Source: Kappaphycus alvarezii (Eukaryota; Rhodophyta; Florideophyceae; Gigartinales; Solieriaceae). Taken from it: a stretch of DNA of 64,000 bases. Positions 11,080 through 22,306 of this stretch are shown one piece after another; the first letter of the stretch is position 1, and each line of letters opens with the position of its first letter. Both the position numbers and the translations under genes were made by a program. The stretch spans positions 558,001 through 622,000 of the forward strand of contig NADL03000506.1 in the NCBI GenBank assembly GCA_002205965.3, given 5' to 3'. The notes under the pieces were generated by a model that did not search any database, had not been told where the DNA came from, and saw nothing but the letters and a program-made list of their open reading frames with translations.

Positions 11080-11830
11080 CGAGCAGACAGCAATTAGCAA
11101 ATTGCTCACGATAACGTTAGCACTGACAAAGTACCATTTAGGTTCACTTTGAACCTCCATATCAACTACAGTACAGTACAGTACCGCCAATACTTTACAG
11201 GTCTCGGCGTTTGTTCTACAGGACGCCACGCCACGGTCATGGTGAATCACCGATAAGCTCGTGAAGAGCCTAAAATCGGATTGACCCAATTTGTCCGTAA
11301 ATGTCAATGGCGATTCCTATGTGGTCAATACCCTCGGCACGCGCCGGAATCGCATAGTATTCCCTTTCCCGCCGTTCGACCCGGGTCAGCGCTGAGAGAT
11401 ATCCACCTGCCTGGATGCAATATGGCACGTAGTGAGGGCTGACAATGGTCACATCAGGTCCCTGGGCGGTGGGCGCGAATAGCGGGTCGTCGATGAAGAG
11501 GTCTAGTGCACGCCAGCGGCAAAGATTTGTCGCTCCCGAAATACGGTAAGGGAAATGGCAGGGGTTGTAAGTTCGCGGTATAGAATATCCCGAAGGCGGA
11601 TGTCATGGCGCACGGCACCTAAACCACCTTTGCGGGTTGTTGTGTGATGGCCCATAGTGACGAGGAGAGGGGGAGCAGTATAGCTATTTTCAAGGCAAGC
11701 AGGGCAGCGCTGGAGGCCGCAGAATGTTGGGCTGCCTAAGCGAAGCTCGATCATCGTGCGCCATATCTTCCCGGAGGTGAGTAGATCGGTGGAAGGCAGC
11801 GGGAGTGTCTAGAAGGGGGCGGAAGCATTG
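11080..11830 (-). mobile_element. LINE fragment: C-terminal part of ORF2 with zinc-finger-like domain
   Basis: Minus-strand frames read the C-terminal region typical of LINE-like ORF2 proteins in algae and fungi. From about 11790 one reads SGKIWRTMIELRLGSPTFCG, then RCPACLENS with a CxxC pair, GAVRHDIRLRDILYREL (the usual RH...RD.L block), then in other frames the stretch ending GPDVTIVSPHYVPYC, which matches the usual RPADV...DVTV pattern, and finally GIAIDIYGQ. At least two frame changes and no intact ORF. It has the same orientation as the fragment at 1-960, but the order of domains shows that these are separate copies. A GTACAGTACAGTAC run lies inside it at about 11170-11183. Confidence 0.65.
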
Positions 11831-12317
11831 GTAGCCGTGGACGTAGTCGACGAGCAATAAGGTGCGATCAAAAGGTGGTTGGGACTGATGCGTACAGCAA
11901 AAAGGGGCGCGAAAAGTAAAAGTATGCTACATTACTGCACACTACCTGGGACACCTACTGTAAGCCCCTAGCACAACAAATGCTGGGAAGCTCTTGGGTG
12001 CTGTTACTGTAAAGTATTCATACTTTACAGCACGGTAACCCACTACCTGTAAGAGCCAGGTTTTTGAACACATCAAAAGATTCCCCCCCCGTACAGTACT
12101 GTTTTACTGTATGGCATTAGTATAGTACAGTACGTTTTGTACGGTGAAATCGGGCCATAGGTCAATCGGCTGGCTATGCCACAACCTAACAGGCGTTGCA
12201 GTCAACAGAGCAATTCAACGTGCTGTCCTCCCCTGTTATCGTCCAAACACCCCGTTCTGTTTGCCCCATCACCTGCCCATCGCGCCGCGTGGATGGACTT
12301 CCTGCGATATAGGCAAC
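11831..12317. promoter_or_regulatory. Upstream region of the coiled-coil gene with GTACAGTAC motifs
   Basis: The 490 bases ahead of the ATG at 12318 contain tACTGTAAA and inverted TTTACAG copies near 12005-12030 and a cluster of GTACAGTACTG, TTTACTGTA and GTACAGTACG between about 12091 and 12135. The same motif family lies upstream of PWP2, ULP1 and the inositol phosphatase gene, so I take it as a promoter-associated element. That role is inferred from position only. Confidence 0.4.
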
Positions 12318-12803
12318 ATGGCTGACTCCAACGTGAACGAAATAATCGCAGGCGAAACCCTAGCACCTGTATCGGATCTGCAGGACTACGGCGCCTCAAT
12401 TATCGCAGAACTCGACAAAGCAGAGGCCGAATTAGATGCCTCTTCGAACCAGCCGTTCAGTGGCATGACCGCGGAAGTTATGCGAGACATGGCTGCGTTG
12501 CGAGAGCGTCAGTTCGATATGTTTCGACGCCACGTTGAGATTGAGCAAGGATACAAGATTGAGAATGCAGTCTCCGATGGCAATGATGTACAGCGTATGA
12601 GTTTTAGCGGCATTGCAAAGACTATGAGAAAGAAAGAGAGCGCAACGGCTGGTTTGCTGGACAAATTGGCCCAGTTTGATCAACAGTTGAGAACAGTTGT
12701 CAGCAAGTTTGACACAGGCGGTAATCAGAAGGGTGAGGAACGAGAAAACGCTCCTCGACAACCAGTCGGAGAAAACAACCACGAAGTTGTACGTCGCGAC
12801 TGA
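12318..12803 (+). CDS. Small coiled-coil protein of unknown function
   Basis: The protein is 161 residues if started at ATG 12318 (MADSNVNEIIAGETL). The frame is open further upstream to 12144, but those residues look like translated leader and the GTACAGTAC cluster lies just before it, so the later start is preferred. Residues about 25-60 and 60-80 (AEVMRDMAALRERQFDMFRR) form amphipathic helices, and residues about 100-135 (KKESATAGLLDKLAQFDQQL) a further coiled coil. The tail is acidic and polar. No signal peptide, membrane segment or catalytic motif is visible. Small acidic coiled-coil proteins of this shape are often subunits of tethering or trafficking complexes, but I cannot assign it. 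It is convergent with the giant TPR gene, whose stop is only about 270 bases away on the other strand. Confidence 0.65.
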   Translation: MADSNVNEIIAGETLAPVSDLQDYGASIIAELDKAEAELDASSNQPFSGMTAEVMRDMAALRERQFDMFRRHVEIEQGYKIENAVSDGNDVQRMSFSGIAKTMRKKESATAGLLDKLAQFDQQLRTVVSKFDTGGNQKGEERENAPRQPVGENNHEVVRRD

Positions 12804-13074
12804 ATTGGACTGTACCGCCCTTTAATGAAAAAAGCTTCTCTCATGATTGTCAATGTGCCAAACTAGTTACTTGCAAAGGCATGAGGCCCTGAGTGGTCTT
12901 AGGCCTCAGCTCGAGCTGTCCTCTTTGGGTTTTTCGAGGGGGAGTGTTGCCTGACTCTTTAGCTATACAAACAAAAACATTCGAGGGAGAGCGAAAGTAG
13001 ACTGCATCTTCCCGAATGGCTATGAAAAGCGACAGATCAACTCAAGTTAGAACATGTTGCGCGTCAGTTTGCAG

Positions 13075-16000
13075 TTAGACCAGTTCATTGCGAGGAAAGT
13101 AATCAACCCCTCCTACACCAGAAAATTGTACGAGTCGCCCCGTCGCGGGAGATGGTTTGGGGACACCACCAACTCGAGCTCCACGTTTTCTTGGAAAAAC
13201 GTCCACAAGGCCTTGCCCCAGAAAAACTACGATCGGGATCCTTTTTTCTCGTGAGAAGCGTGAAACATACTCCACGAGGACGCGAGCGGAAGCTGTCACG
13301 TCTGGAAATATTCGGTTATTTATACGCCCAGAGGCTCGTGCGAGTTCTGCAGAAAGTTCATCGTCTTGCAAGTGGCGTGCCAAAACTTTCATATGGATTG
13401 CTGGAGTGAACATGAGGATGCAACTTGGTACAAGTTGCCGTAGCCCAAATACAGAGTCACTAGAATCTACCAGGTCGGCATACGAGAACATGAAGACTGG
13501 TATGTAGGCACCGAGATCACGACTTGGCTCCTCTTTGTCATTGAAACTCGGTTGCAGAACCATGGCTGCTTCTTTCAAATCTGCTGTGGTGGCACTGCCC
13601 AGTCCCGGTACCTTTAGAAAGTCCATGTGAGGGTAATTGCGGCGACCGATATTGGCCGATATCCGCAATCCGAAAAGCTTCACAGCCTTCCGTGACTGAG
13701 AAAGAGGAGTAGACAAGGGCCCTGTGGGACGAGCTACAGCGTTCAATGCTGTAGGATCACTGAAACCGCCTAAACCAAGAAAGGAGATGAGGCTTGTTGC
13801 ATTCATGTGATTCAGGCGCAATAGTGCCTGGAATGCAAGTTGTTGCCTTCTAGCATCTTCAGTTCTCTCCATATCCAAAATTTCTCGTCGAGATGGGCCA
13901 AAACTGATGAATCGGGCAATCTTTCTGCCAGCCGCGATTGCTGGGTCTTCAGAGCTTCTGAGGGCATTGGAGGATAGGTCGGCTTCTTCTTGTAAACCCC
14001 GTATCACATCGAGAAGACAATGTGACCGAATCACGACGTGATCGAAGAACAATTCCCCACGGAATAATCTGCAACGGAAGATCTGTAATCAAGACGATGG
14101 GCCTGCTTCTGGACTTTTGAGCGGGTGATGATGAGCTCAACAACGACCGAGGCGCCCGGAGAACATTCTTGGCTAGGCCGTTAACAATCTCTGAATCCCT
14201 GTTCTTGTGCCAGAAATCATCTCGTTTGAAGCCCCGCACAAGCTCAGACAGATACAGCCGCTCCGTGTTTGTTGGCGAACGAATGTTTTCGTCTGCCCCG
14301 TTCGTCATACCGCGGGGTGAATTTTCATGTAAACGTCCATCCGTATCCTGATGTTGCTTACCTCCAAAGGCGATTCTCTCAATGCTACCTCCCCTTTCAA
14401 CTGAGTAATATCCCACGATGCCATGAGCGTAGAGCACATAAACAAGACGTCTTCCAATAGACTCTGGGACTGGCCATTCCCGTCGAGATAGCGGTATACA
14501 GTGGACCCATCCCAGCAGGGCGTCACTATTTCGTTCTCCAAGTTGCTCCAACGAAATCTCCCCATGCATGTATCGTTTTGTCTCCGTCTTAATCCGCTGC
14601 ATATGAGACCAGACCCGTTCCGCTACGCTCTCTCCAAATACCGGGGAAGAGCCCTTCGTAAGGATATTTCCTCCGTCGAGCTCTTGGCGGACAGCTTTAA
14701 TGAGTTCTGCCAGCCCATTCCTAATGGTACCAGCAGCCTTATTTTTCTCCGATTCTTTTGTGTCTTCAGTCTCAACGGAGCGTTCACCGTTGACCTCTCC
14801 ATTTCTCGCAGAGCGAAATGTTTGCCTGGCACTATCTGCAGTCTCTCGACGCGTAGAAATATCCATCTTGGCCCTTGAAGTATCTTCAACGTCTTCATCA
14901 CTGCTTTTCTCTTCTGTTTGATAGTTAAAGATTGAGACTGGCTCTGAAAAAAACGAGGTAGTAGGTCTGTTGGGCGACGCTTCGTCAGGTGTGACCGCAT
15001 GATGATCAGAAAGAGTGCGTGAGGCAGTATTTGTACCTGATTTTACCTCATCGTCCAGAATTTGCATTGCTCCGAGTCCCAAGCTTGGCTTGAACGGATA
15101 TATCATTTCCGCATCTGTTCCGAGATTATTACCGGGCACAGCTTTAGAATTCGAGAAGAAGTTTGTAGGGATCAAAACAGCCCCCGTTCCTTTCACAGCA
15201 CTGATAACCTGTTGCCTTGGGCGGTTGATGAAGACACTAAACCCTTGCCTTCCCAATGCCACACCTTCGTCTCCAAGGATGTGCAAAAAAGCTCCCGGAG
15301 GACGACGAGGTGCTGATCGCTCGGTTGTAGTTTCCGAGAGCCTATCAGAAGTTGTCTCGTTGACAGATCCCGCAGCACCCTTATCGCTGCCAGAATACAT
15401 TGCGGATAGTTTTCGTCTCACGACTCCTTTCGGTTTCGATGTCGGTGGGATCGATTCGCCTTTTTTGGTTTCTTCCGTTGAATTTGCGGGAGACGATTGG
15501 TTTGTGGGACTTTCCATGGTACCAGAATTATCTGGCGGTACCGTGAAAGAGGTTTCTTGGTTGTGGGCACTTGATGCAAGATTCATCTTTCTCTCGATAG
15601 ATATCTGAAGCGTGACATACGCTTCAAAAAGGCGCAGATGCCTATTCATATCTGATACATGCCCATTACGGTCATCGCACATTATGACACGGACCAGTCT
15701 ACCACAAATGTTCCGAGCCGAAGTAATGTTGAAACAGGAGCCATTGAACCGAGAACAACCGTAAAGTCTTCAGCATCTGCAAAGAGACGAGAGAAGAGTT
15801 TCCACGCTTCTGAAATCCAGCCCAACCATGAACTTGGTGGCTGCTTTTGAATGCATTTGATCTCGGCTAGAGCTGCCATTGCATCAATCAAAGAAGTGGA
15901 ATGTTTGCAGTTTGTGCGATTGTCGTGACTCCATAAACAGTGTCGAGAACTTCATCCAAATCTATTCTCTTCTCTAAAATCAAGCAGGCGGAGCCTAACG

Positions 16001-19000
16001 TCATCCCCCCACCACAAGATGACCGCAGCACTGTTCGACGGAAAAGGAGGTCAATACAGGTCCGAGACCATCGCAAATCCGACTTCGCTGCACAAATCTC
16101 ATCTCCAGCAGCATCGTAATATCTACTGGCGGTCTCGAAGGCCATCATCGTTAGCTCAGTTATTTTCAAATCCAATTCAGGACTGCCTTGCCCGCTCATT
16201 TCAGCTTCACCAAGCTTACTAATGGGTGCCATTGCAGAGGAAGACATCGCAAACATTGCTTTCCCCCGCAAATAATGTAAGCGTCCAAGGTTCCAGAATG
16301 CGCATTTAGGACAACGCTCCACGGCATCATCAGCTACATACAGCGCTTCATTCAGGCGGCCCCATGGATAAGAGCCGATACACGTAGAAAAGTGACCTCG
16401 GGAACAAATTTCCCAGGTTTTCCGTTGTCCTTTGGATCCTGACTTGTATCGTGTAAGCGAAATAGTGAGGAGACCGTTGATTTTCATATCCTTGATGACT
16501 TTCTTTGCTATGCGAGGAGTCTTGGGATGCCTCCCCCAGCCTGTGCTCTCGCTCCATTTGATCGATCAGCTCCAGGCATCTAGTTATTTCACGCCGCTTC
16601 AGTCGTATTCGGGCCAGTATACCTAAAACTTTGAAGCGTCCTGCGTGAGATATCCTCATGTCGAGCAATCCCCGACATCTTTGCTCTGATGCTGGAAAAT
16701 TAGCCTTGGTATAATCAGTTTGAGCTCGAAGGAGCTCGACTTGAAAACGATCACAGTCAGGAACCGCCTCTTGCTCTGCTTCGATGCGCAAGAGCTCACG
16801 CTGTTCTTCTCTAAAATGTCCATCATCCTCATGTAAAGCACCAGCTACTAATACATTCTTTGCAGCCTTTGAGTTCGCATTCTCCCTAAGGGTTTGGTTA
16901 ATAGTTGGATTGGCGCCTGGGGCTTGTTCTTGTTCGCAGGAGAATTTGTCTTATCCTTGTTCCCACCGCTCGCTCTGGTTGACGGGTATACACTGACTGA
17001 TAAGGGCCACAGAATTGCAGCAAGACGTCTCAGTGCGGGACCTCCTTGTCTAGTTGCTGACATAGGGAGCAGAGCTGTAGTAGATCTAGGTCTCATTTCA
17101 AAACGTGCAGTCGACTGAAAAACTGTATTGTCGTAGGTTGCTGTTGCAACTGGAGCCTCGAAAAAGGACGCAAGAGTGTTTCTTCCATTCGGAAACACGG
17201 AGCCACCCGGTAGTAATTTGGGAAGTGGTGAACTTGGGAGATGTCGTCGAAATCGATTTCTAGTTTTCTTCGCGAGCCGACGGCGATACCGCTGCAGCAA
17301 AACACGCAATCGCTCCTCATAGATAAGTGCCGAGTACGCACGCAGAGGAACGATGCTTGCCTCGAAGCAACCGACGTCGTAACATAATCGGTGCAGTTGG
17401 ATGCAAAAGCTGAAGAAACTCGTTCCTCATGCCGTCCTTAGGATGCACAAGAGATCGCAAATTATAGAGCAGAACAACGGCACGTCTCCAGTCGCTATTT
17501 TTTCGAGCAACATCAATAACGTGTGAAAGCGAAGAGCGATATACTCTTGCGTCCATGCATCTTACTCTGCAGGCGTCCGTTGCAGCCTCCAGAGCTGCTA
17601 AACCGTACCTGTACTTTGAATGAGAAACTGCCAGTTTCCCGTAGGCTCGCAATATTGCTTCGGCCATCTGTGTGTCGAGACAACGGACACTGGACATACA
17701 AGAATCAGAGTAGAGAAAAAGGAGTGTGGGAAGCCTTGATCTCTGGATATTGCGTGGATTGATCGTAAACCGTCGAAGAGGAAACGTTCTGCCCTGCCAT
17801 AATTACGTTGCTCCACACGGCTGTGGAGTGCTAATGCGTAAGATAATTTGGCTCTTACAGCTCCAGCCGAGGAAGGTAAGGAGTACCATAGAGATTGGAG
17901 CTCGTCAATGAGTTCAGATGAACTGACACGCCTCGTCTCATCAACAAACGTCTTTGAATTACCTGAGTCCTCCTCTTTTTCCGAGAGACAAAGGATTTCT
18001 GCCTCGGATGCCAAATCAACGGGTGATCCATTTACCGGGGAAACACCTGAGCCAGCTAGGAATAAAAGTCGACGCCACTTCGGCATGAACTAGCCGTTCG
18101 AGTGAGTCCACATCTGATGACTCATCGAAACTCGCCTTTGTACGCCAATACAGTGCATGTAGCACATCAACTACAGTTTGCCGCAGTGTGGGAGGAAGTT
18201 GGGGTGCTATCGGCGTAGTTTTTTGCGAAGCTGTCGACTTTTCGCGCACTTTTTTGTTTTCTCGGTCTTGCTTTGATCTTTCTCTTACAATGGGTCTTGC
18301 ACATGTCCAAAAGGGCATGAGAAACTACAGCTCGGACCCCACAATGAGCTCTCGATTCCGCTTGAAAAAGTTCCGCCGCTGCTTTTGCGGCAGGAGTAAC
18401 TGTCTTCGCTGCCACGCCTAGAAGAATCGACGCTCTAGAGAACCAACTCGCTTGGGCGCCATCTTTCGTTACGATTTCTCTGGCAACGCGAAGGGCGTCC
18501 AGCAGTGCGGCAAATACACCGAGGCGGCTCTGTCTTTCTGATTCTGTGTGGGCGGGTGCCCTCTTTGTGGCTCTGAGAAATCTGGAGAAAGAGTTCAAGA
18601 TCAGTTCGCGAACTTTGAGCTGCTTGAAACGTAGTTCTCCATTTGACCTTACTATTTTCCATGTTGCAGTGAGTACTTGCAGACCCCATTCAGGCACCAA
18701 AACGTCTCCTCCAAACTCTGAAATACTTAGGTTCTTCAAGTCGAGAAAATCTGTGCTTAGCTTACAGCTTGCCGATGGATCCCAGAGTACGGATAACGGG
18801 TTACCTTCTTGAGATCCACGACCAGACCCAGGATCCTTGCTCCGCACAAAACTTCGCAAGAAATCCTCGTGTTCTCGTGGGCCCATCAGGCGGCCATCAA
18901 AAGGTTGTGTTGGTTTTGGAAACATTTGTTGCGTGGACAAGGTACTAGCTGCACCTGCGACCCTCCCCAGGTACTGTCGCAGCTCCGCTTCCATCAAATT

Positions 19001-21752
19001 ACTTTTTCGCGGTCCTGTTTCCCACCGCAATGTCGGGTGGTCTGTATTTCGACTGCCCGCGCCCCACTCTTCTTTCCCACTGAAACCCCCATGTAGATCG
19101 GTATTGCTAGTGCTACTGGGGAGCGGTACTGCGAATATTTCGCTGTTCATGAGAGAAGGGGAGGGGTTCCCATCCAAGTCATGAACGGAAGCTTCGGCAG
19201 ATTGATCAACATCACAACATCTTTCAATCTTAATGTTGAGTTCCCGCTCCAGTTGGGCATCCCAATCTTCCTCGACCTCGTCCCCAACATCACCGAAGTC
19301 TCCGACGCCGTAGTCAAACTGGGAGATAGGGATTTGTTCGAGGCCATTGCCGCTGGTAGTATTTTCTGCGTTCTCTGCCACTGTCGCTGTGCTTTGGACT
19401 ATGCTTTTGGAGATATCATCGTACTGCCGACGTAGATCCGCTGCTATCTCTTTCACTCGGACTCTCACGCCCGCAGCCGCGCTATTCACGTCCTCGTACC
19501 CAAATGAGGACGCGACGAAACTAGTCAGACCCCGCTACATCAGCCGCCGCAGCAAAACATCTTTGCTCACCCAAGCAAATCAGCGTTGTCCACATAGCAA
19601 GCACTAGTCGACGCGGAGAAAATAAACAATAGCGCATAAACTCGGTTCCGAGAGTTGAATCCTCTTCACGCGGTGGGGATATCAACCCAATCATTCTCGT
19701 CACACTCTCCACAGTGTATTCTGAGAAAAACTGAACAGCGGCGTCCATATTCTTCAGTTCGAATGCAACTTCCGCCATGAGAAACTTACACCGTAACTGC
19801 CACCATAGTCCACGTTGCTGAGGCCCGAGCAGGTCGCCGACAACCTCTTCCTTTGCCGTTAGCTGGGAACTAAGTGCCATCGCCCGTCTGATTGCTTGGT
19901 CACAATCATTCAGCGCGCCGAGCGCACGGTTCAACAACGCGTGCTCGTACTCCAACTCGACGGCAATCGCGACAGAGAGACTCGACTCCTCCGCGTGGGT
20001 CACCGCTCGTATACCCTCCCGCACCAAGCGCAGTGCTTCCCGAAAGTTTGTAGAATTCTTAAATATTTTAGCCACCGCCAGTAGATGTTTGGCGTGATCG
20101 ATAGGGTTTCGGGTAATAGTTGCCCACTGCAGCTTCCAAGACAGGACATCCGCGGCGAGGTCTTTGTTTCGACTCGCCAGCCTCGCTACGTCAGCATCCC
20201 CAGATAAATTGTACACTGCTCGCGTTTGCTCGTCGAGTGCAATCGTTCCTCCACTATCCCTGACCAATGCGTCAAAATGTCTGCGAATAGTTTTCTGATA
20301 CCTCGAGAACAACTCTTTGACCCTTATGCAACTTGGGTGCACCAGCGACGCCTTATACCCTACACCAGGGAATGTTAATAAGGACGAGTACGTCAAGTTT
20401 GGCGTCGCAAACGCCGTCTCTGGGACTCCACGCATCCGCAATCCGTCATCACCACCGCCCAAGACCTCTGCGGTCACAAAATGATACGCATTCCTCGACG
20501 CACTTCCACTGGGGAGGACCTCCTCCATCTCCTCAAATTCAAACCCACCCCTCGCACCCTCTTTTTCGACAAACCAGGACGGAGCACTAGCCGGCCCCTC
20601 TTCCACTGTACGACCACCACTGGAACCATCTGGTCGGGAACTGGCAACCTCCAAATCAAAATCATCTCCCCAATCGTCGCGTTCCGCTGCCGGATCGGCA
20701 TACATACCAATGACATTACTAACGCGCCCCAATTCCGAGGCGGCAATGGTTGCCTGAGGATCGAGATTCTCATCAAATGCACGCAAAGTGATTGTATCTC
20801 TATGTGGTCCGTTGCGTAAGCTCTCAGTGGAGCGCAAACTGTTGACGACAGGAAGACGATCACTCTGAACGCGAGGGCCAAGTTCGCTGTCGACACTGTC
20901 CAAGTCGCGATGACTCTGTTGCAAAGTGGCGACGTCGGTACTTTCTTCGTCGTCGGAAAGCTCGTCCAAACCCCAATCATCGACAGAGTCATCATCAGGG
21001 ACAGTAGACTTGGCGGGAGGGAAGGGAGGTGGACGCAACGGGGACTCTAGAGGAGTTTGAGCAGGGTGATTGGGGCTGGAATGTTGCCTCGATGTAATGG
21101 GGGGTGATGGTTCCGGTGTACGGAGAGCGCTCGGGGGATAAAGAACGGATGATGCATGGGAGGGTCTTGGGGTGGAGATGAAGGATTCTTGGGATGAGCG
21201 GTCGGATACGTTTCTAGAGATGGGCCTGGAGGACCTTGTTTCTTGGTCGTAAGGACGAGAGTGGCGTAGGCGGGAGCGATCAGTGGCATGACGGGGACGT
21301 TTCAAAGTGGTGCGGGGGGAGGCCGGAGGTACGGGTGGTAGGCGATTGGAAGGCGGGTCAATCGGTGGTTCCGGAGAGGATGGGGAGGAGGCAACCTTGT
21401 AGAACAGGCGGCGAGCGCGAGACGCATGGGGTTTGGGTGACGGACGTTGAGGTTGAGGGGATGGAAAGGGTGGAGTTTGGGGGACGGCAGGAGGTGAGGA
21501 GACAGCGGAGTGGAATGAGTCAAGGGAAGAGGATGAGGAGGAAGGGGTTAACGCGGTTACGACTCGAGGCATCCCCACGATGAATGCCGAAGGCGGATTG
21601 GACTTTGAGGAGAGAGGGGATGAGGACAGTTGAGGCTTTCGTTTGCGCCTTTTAGGTTTTACAGATTTCTCTGCTTTCATTTGCTTCGGCACACAGTGGG
21701 CGGAATTGTTTCTCTTAAGAGATTTAAAGCATGCCACAACCTTGCCGTACAT
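13075..21752 (-). pseudogene. Giant TPR/alpha-solenoid protein with CHAT-like C-terminus, frame broken about nine times
   Basis: The minus strand stays coding for 8.7 kb but switches frame about nine times. The N-terminal piece (21752-19521, 743 residues) is intact: a Ser/Pro/Arg-rich disordered half, two acidic Trp motifs (VDDWGLDELSDDEE near residue 260, DDWGDDFDLE near 361), then helical repeats. The next piece (from about 19530 to 18170) has a third such motif (EEDWDAQLERELNIK) and more helices. Pieces down to about 15.9 kb read as TPR-like helices, for example RLNEALYVADDAVERCPKCAFWNLGRL. The last 2.6 kb reads ALLGWVHCIPLSRREWP, RPIVLITDLPLQIIPW and LFFDHVVIRSHCLLDVIRG, the layout of a CHAT/separase-like fold, but I see no His/Cys catalytic pair. 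Overall this recalls CFAP46-type proteins, at low confidence. At 19530-19533 and 14055-14058 the shift lies in a run of four C (G on the coding strand). Either the gene is dying or the sequence has indel errors; intact neighbours favour decay. Confidence 0.6.
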
Positions 21753-22306
21753 CGGTTCACTTTGGAAAATGGAACAATGGAAGAGTCATGCATGTGTTAT
21801 GTGCCTGTACGATTGTTGTGTACAGATTGTCGTACTGCGCGTACAGTAGAATAATTTTATAATTGCAATCGTTGTTGACAGGAATTTGTTTGGTGACAGG
21901 TGGATTACAGAAATTCAGTTTTAATGAAAAAATAAGTACATTATTTTCCACGTTACACACGTGTAATCGGTTACCAGCGATTGAGTGTACGGCAGTATGT
22001 CGCCTAGCCCTGAGCCAATCGGGCCACGACTGGCAAACTGTTTTTGTTTCATTCGCTACGGTTCCACACGGATGTACAGTATTGTACAGTGCAGTACAGT
22101 ACAGTACAGTACTACCGTACAGTGGGCTCTGTACAGTATTACACTGTGTCCAGTACAGTCTCAACACGACTGTGGACGTCGGCCGTGACCGTCTCTTACC
22201 AAAGGCCTGCCTTATCATCTTGCAATGATCACCGTCCCGGTCAAAGTTTTGCACCGCCCTTCTCGCCGCACAAGATAGCCCATCGCACGTCTCGACCATC
22301 CAAACA
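21753..22306. promoter_or_regulatory. Divergent promoter region between the giant TPR gene and PWP2
   Basis: These 554 bases separate two divergent start codons. They contain GTACAG and GTACAGTAG copies near 21819-21850 and a dense cluster between about 22074 and 22160 with at least three overlapping GTACAGTAC units, plus isolated copies. The cluster is about 150-230 bases ahead of PWP2. From about 22225 the plus strand becomes C/T-rich, likely the PWP2 leader. Shared control of both genes is possible but not shown. Confidence 0.5.

Noticed and set aside
13949-15682. Separase as the identity of the giant gene
   Set aside because: The PW[E]-like block and helical repeats fit loosely, but the separase catalytic His-Gly and Cys blocks are not visible in any frame of the C-terminal part.
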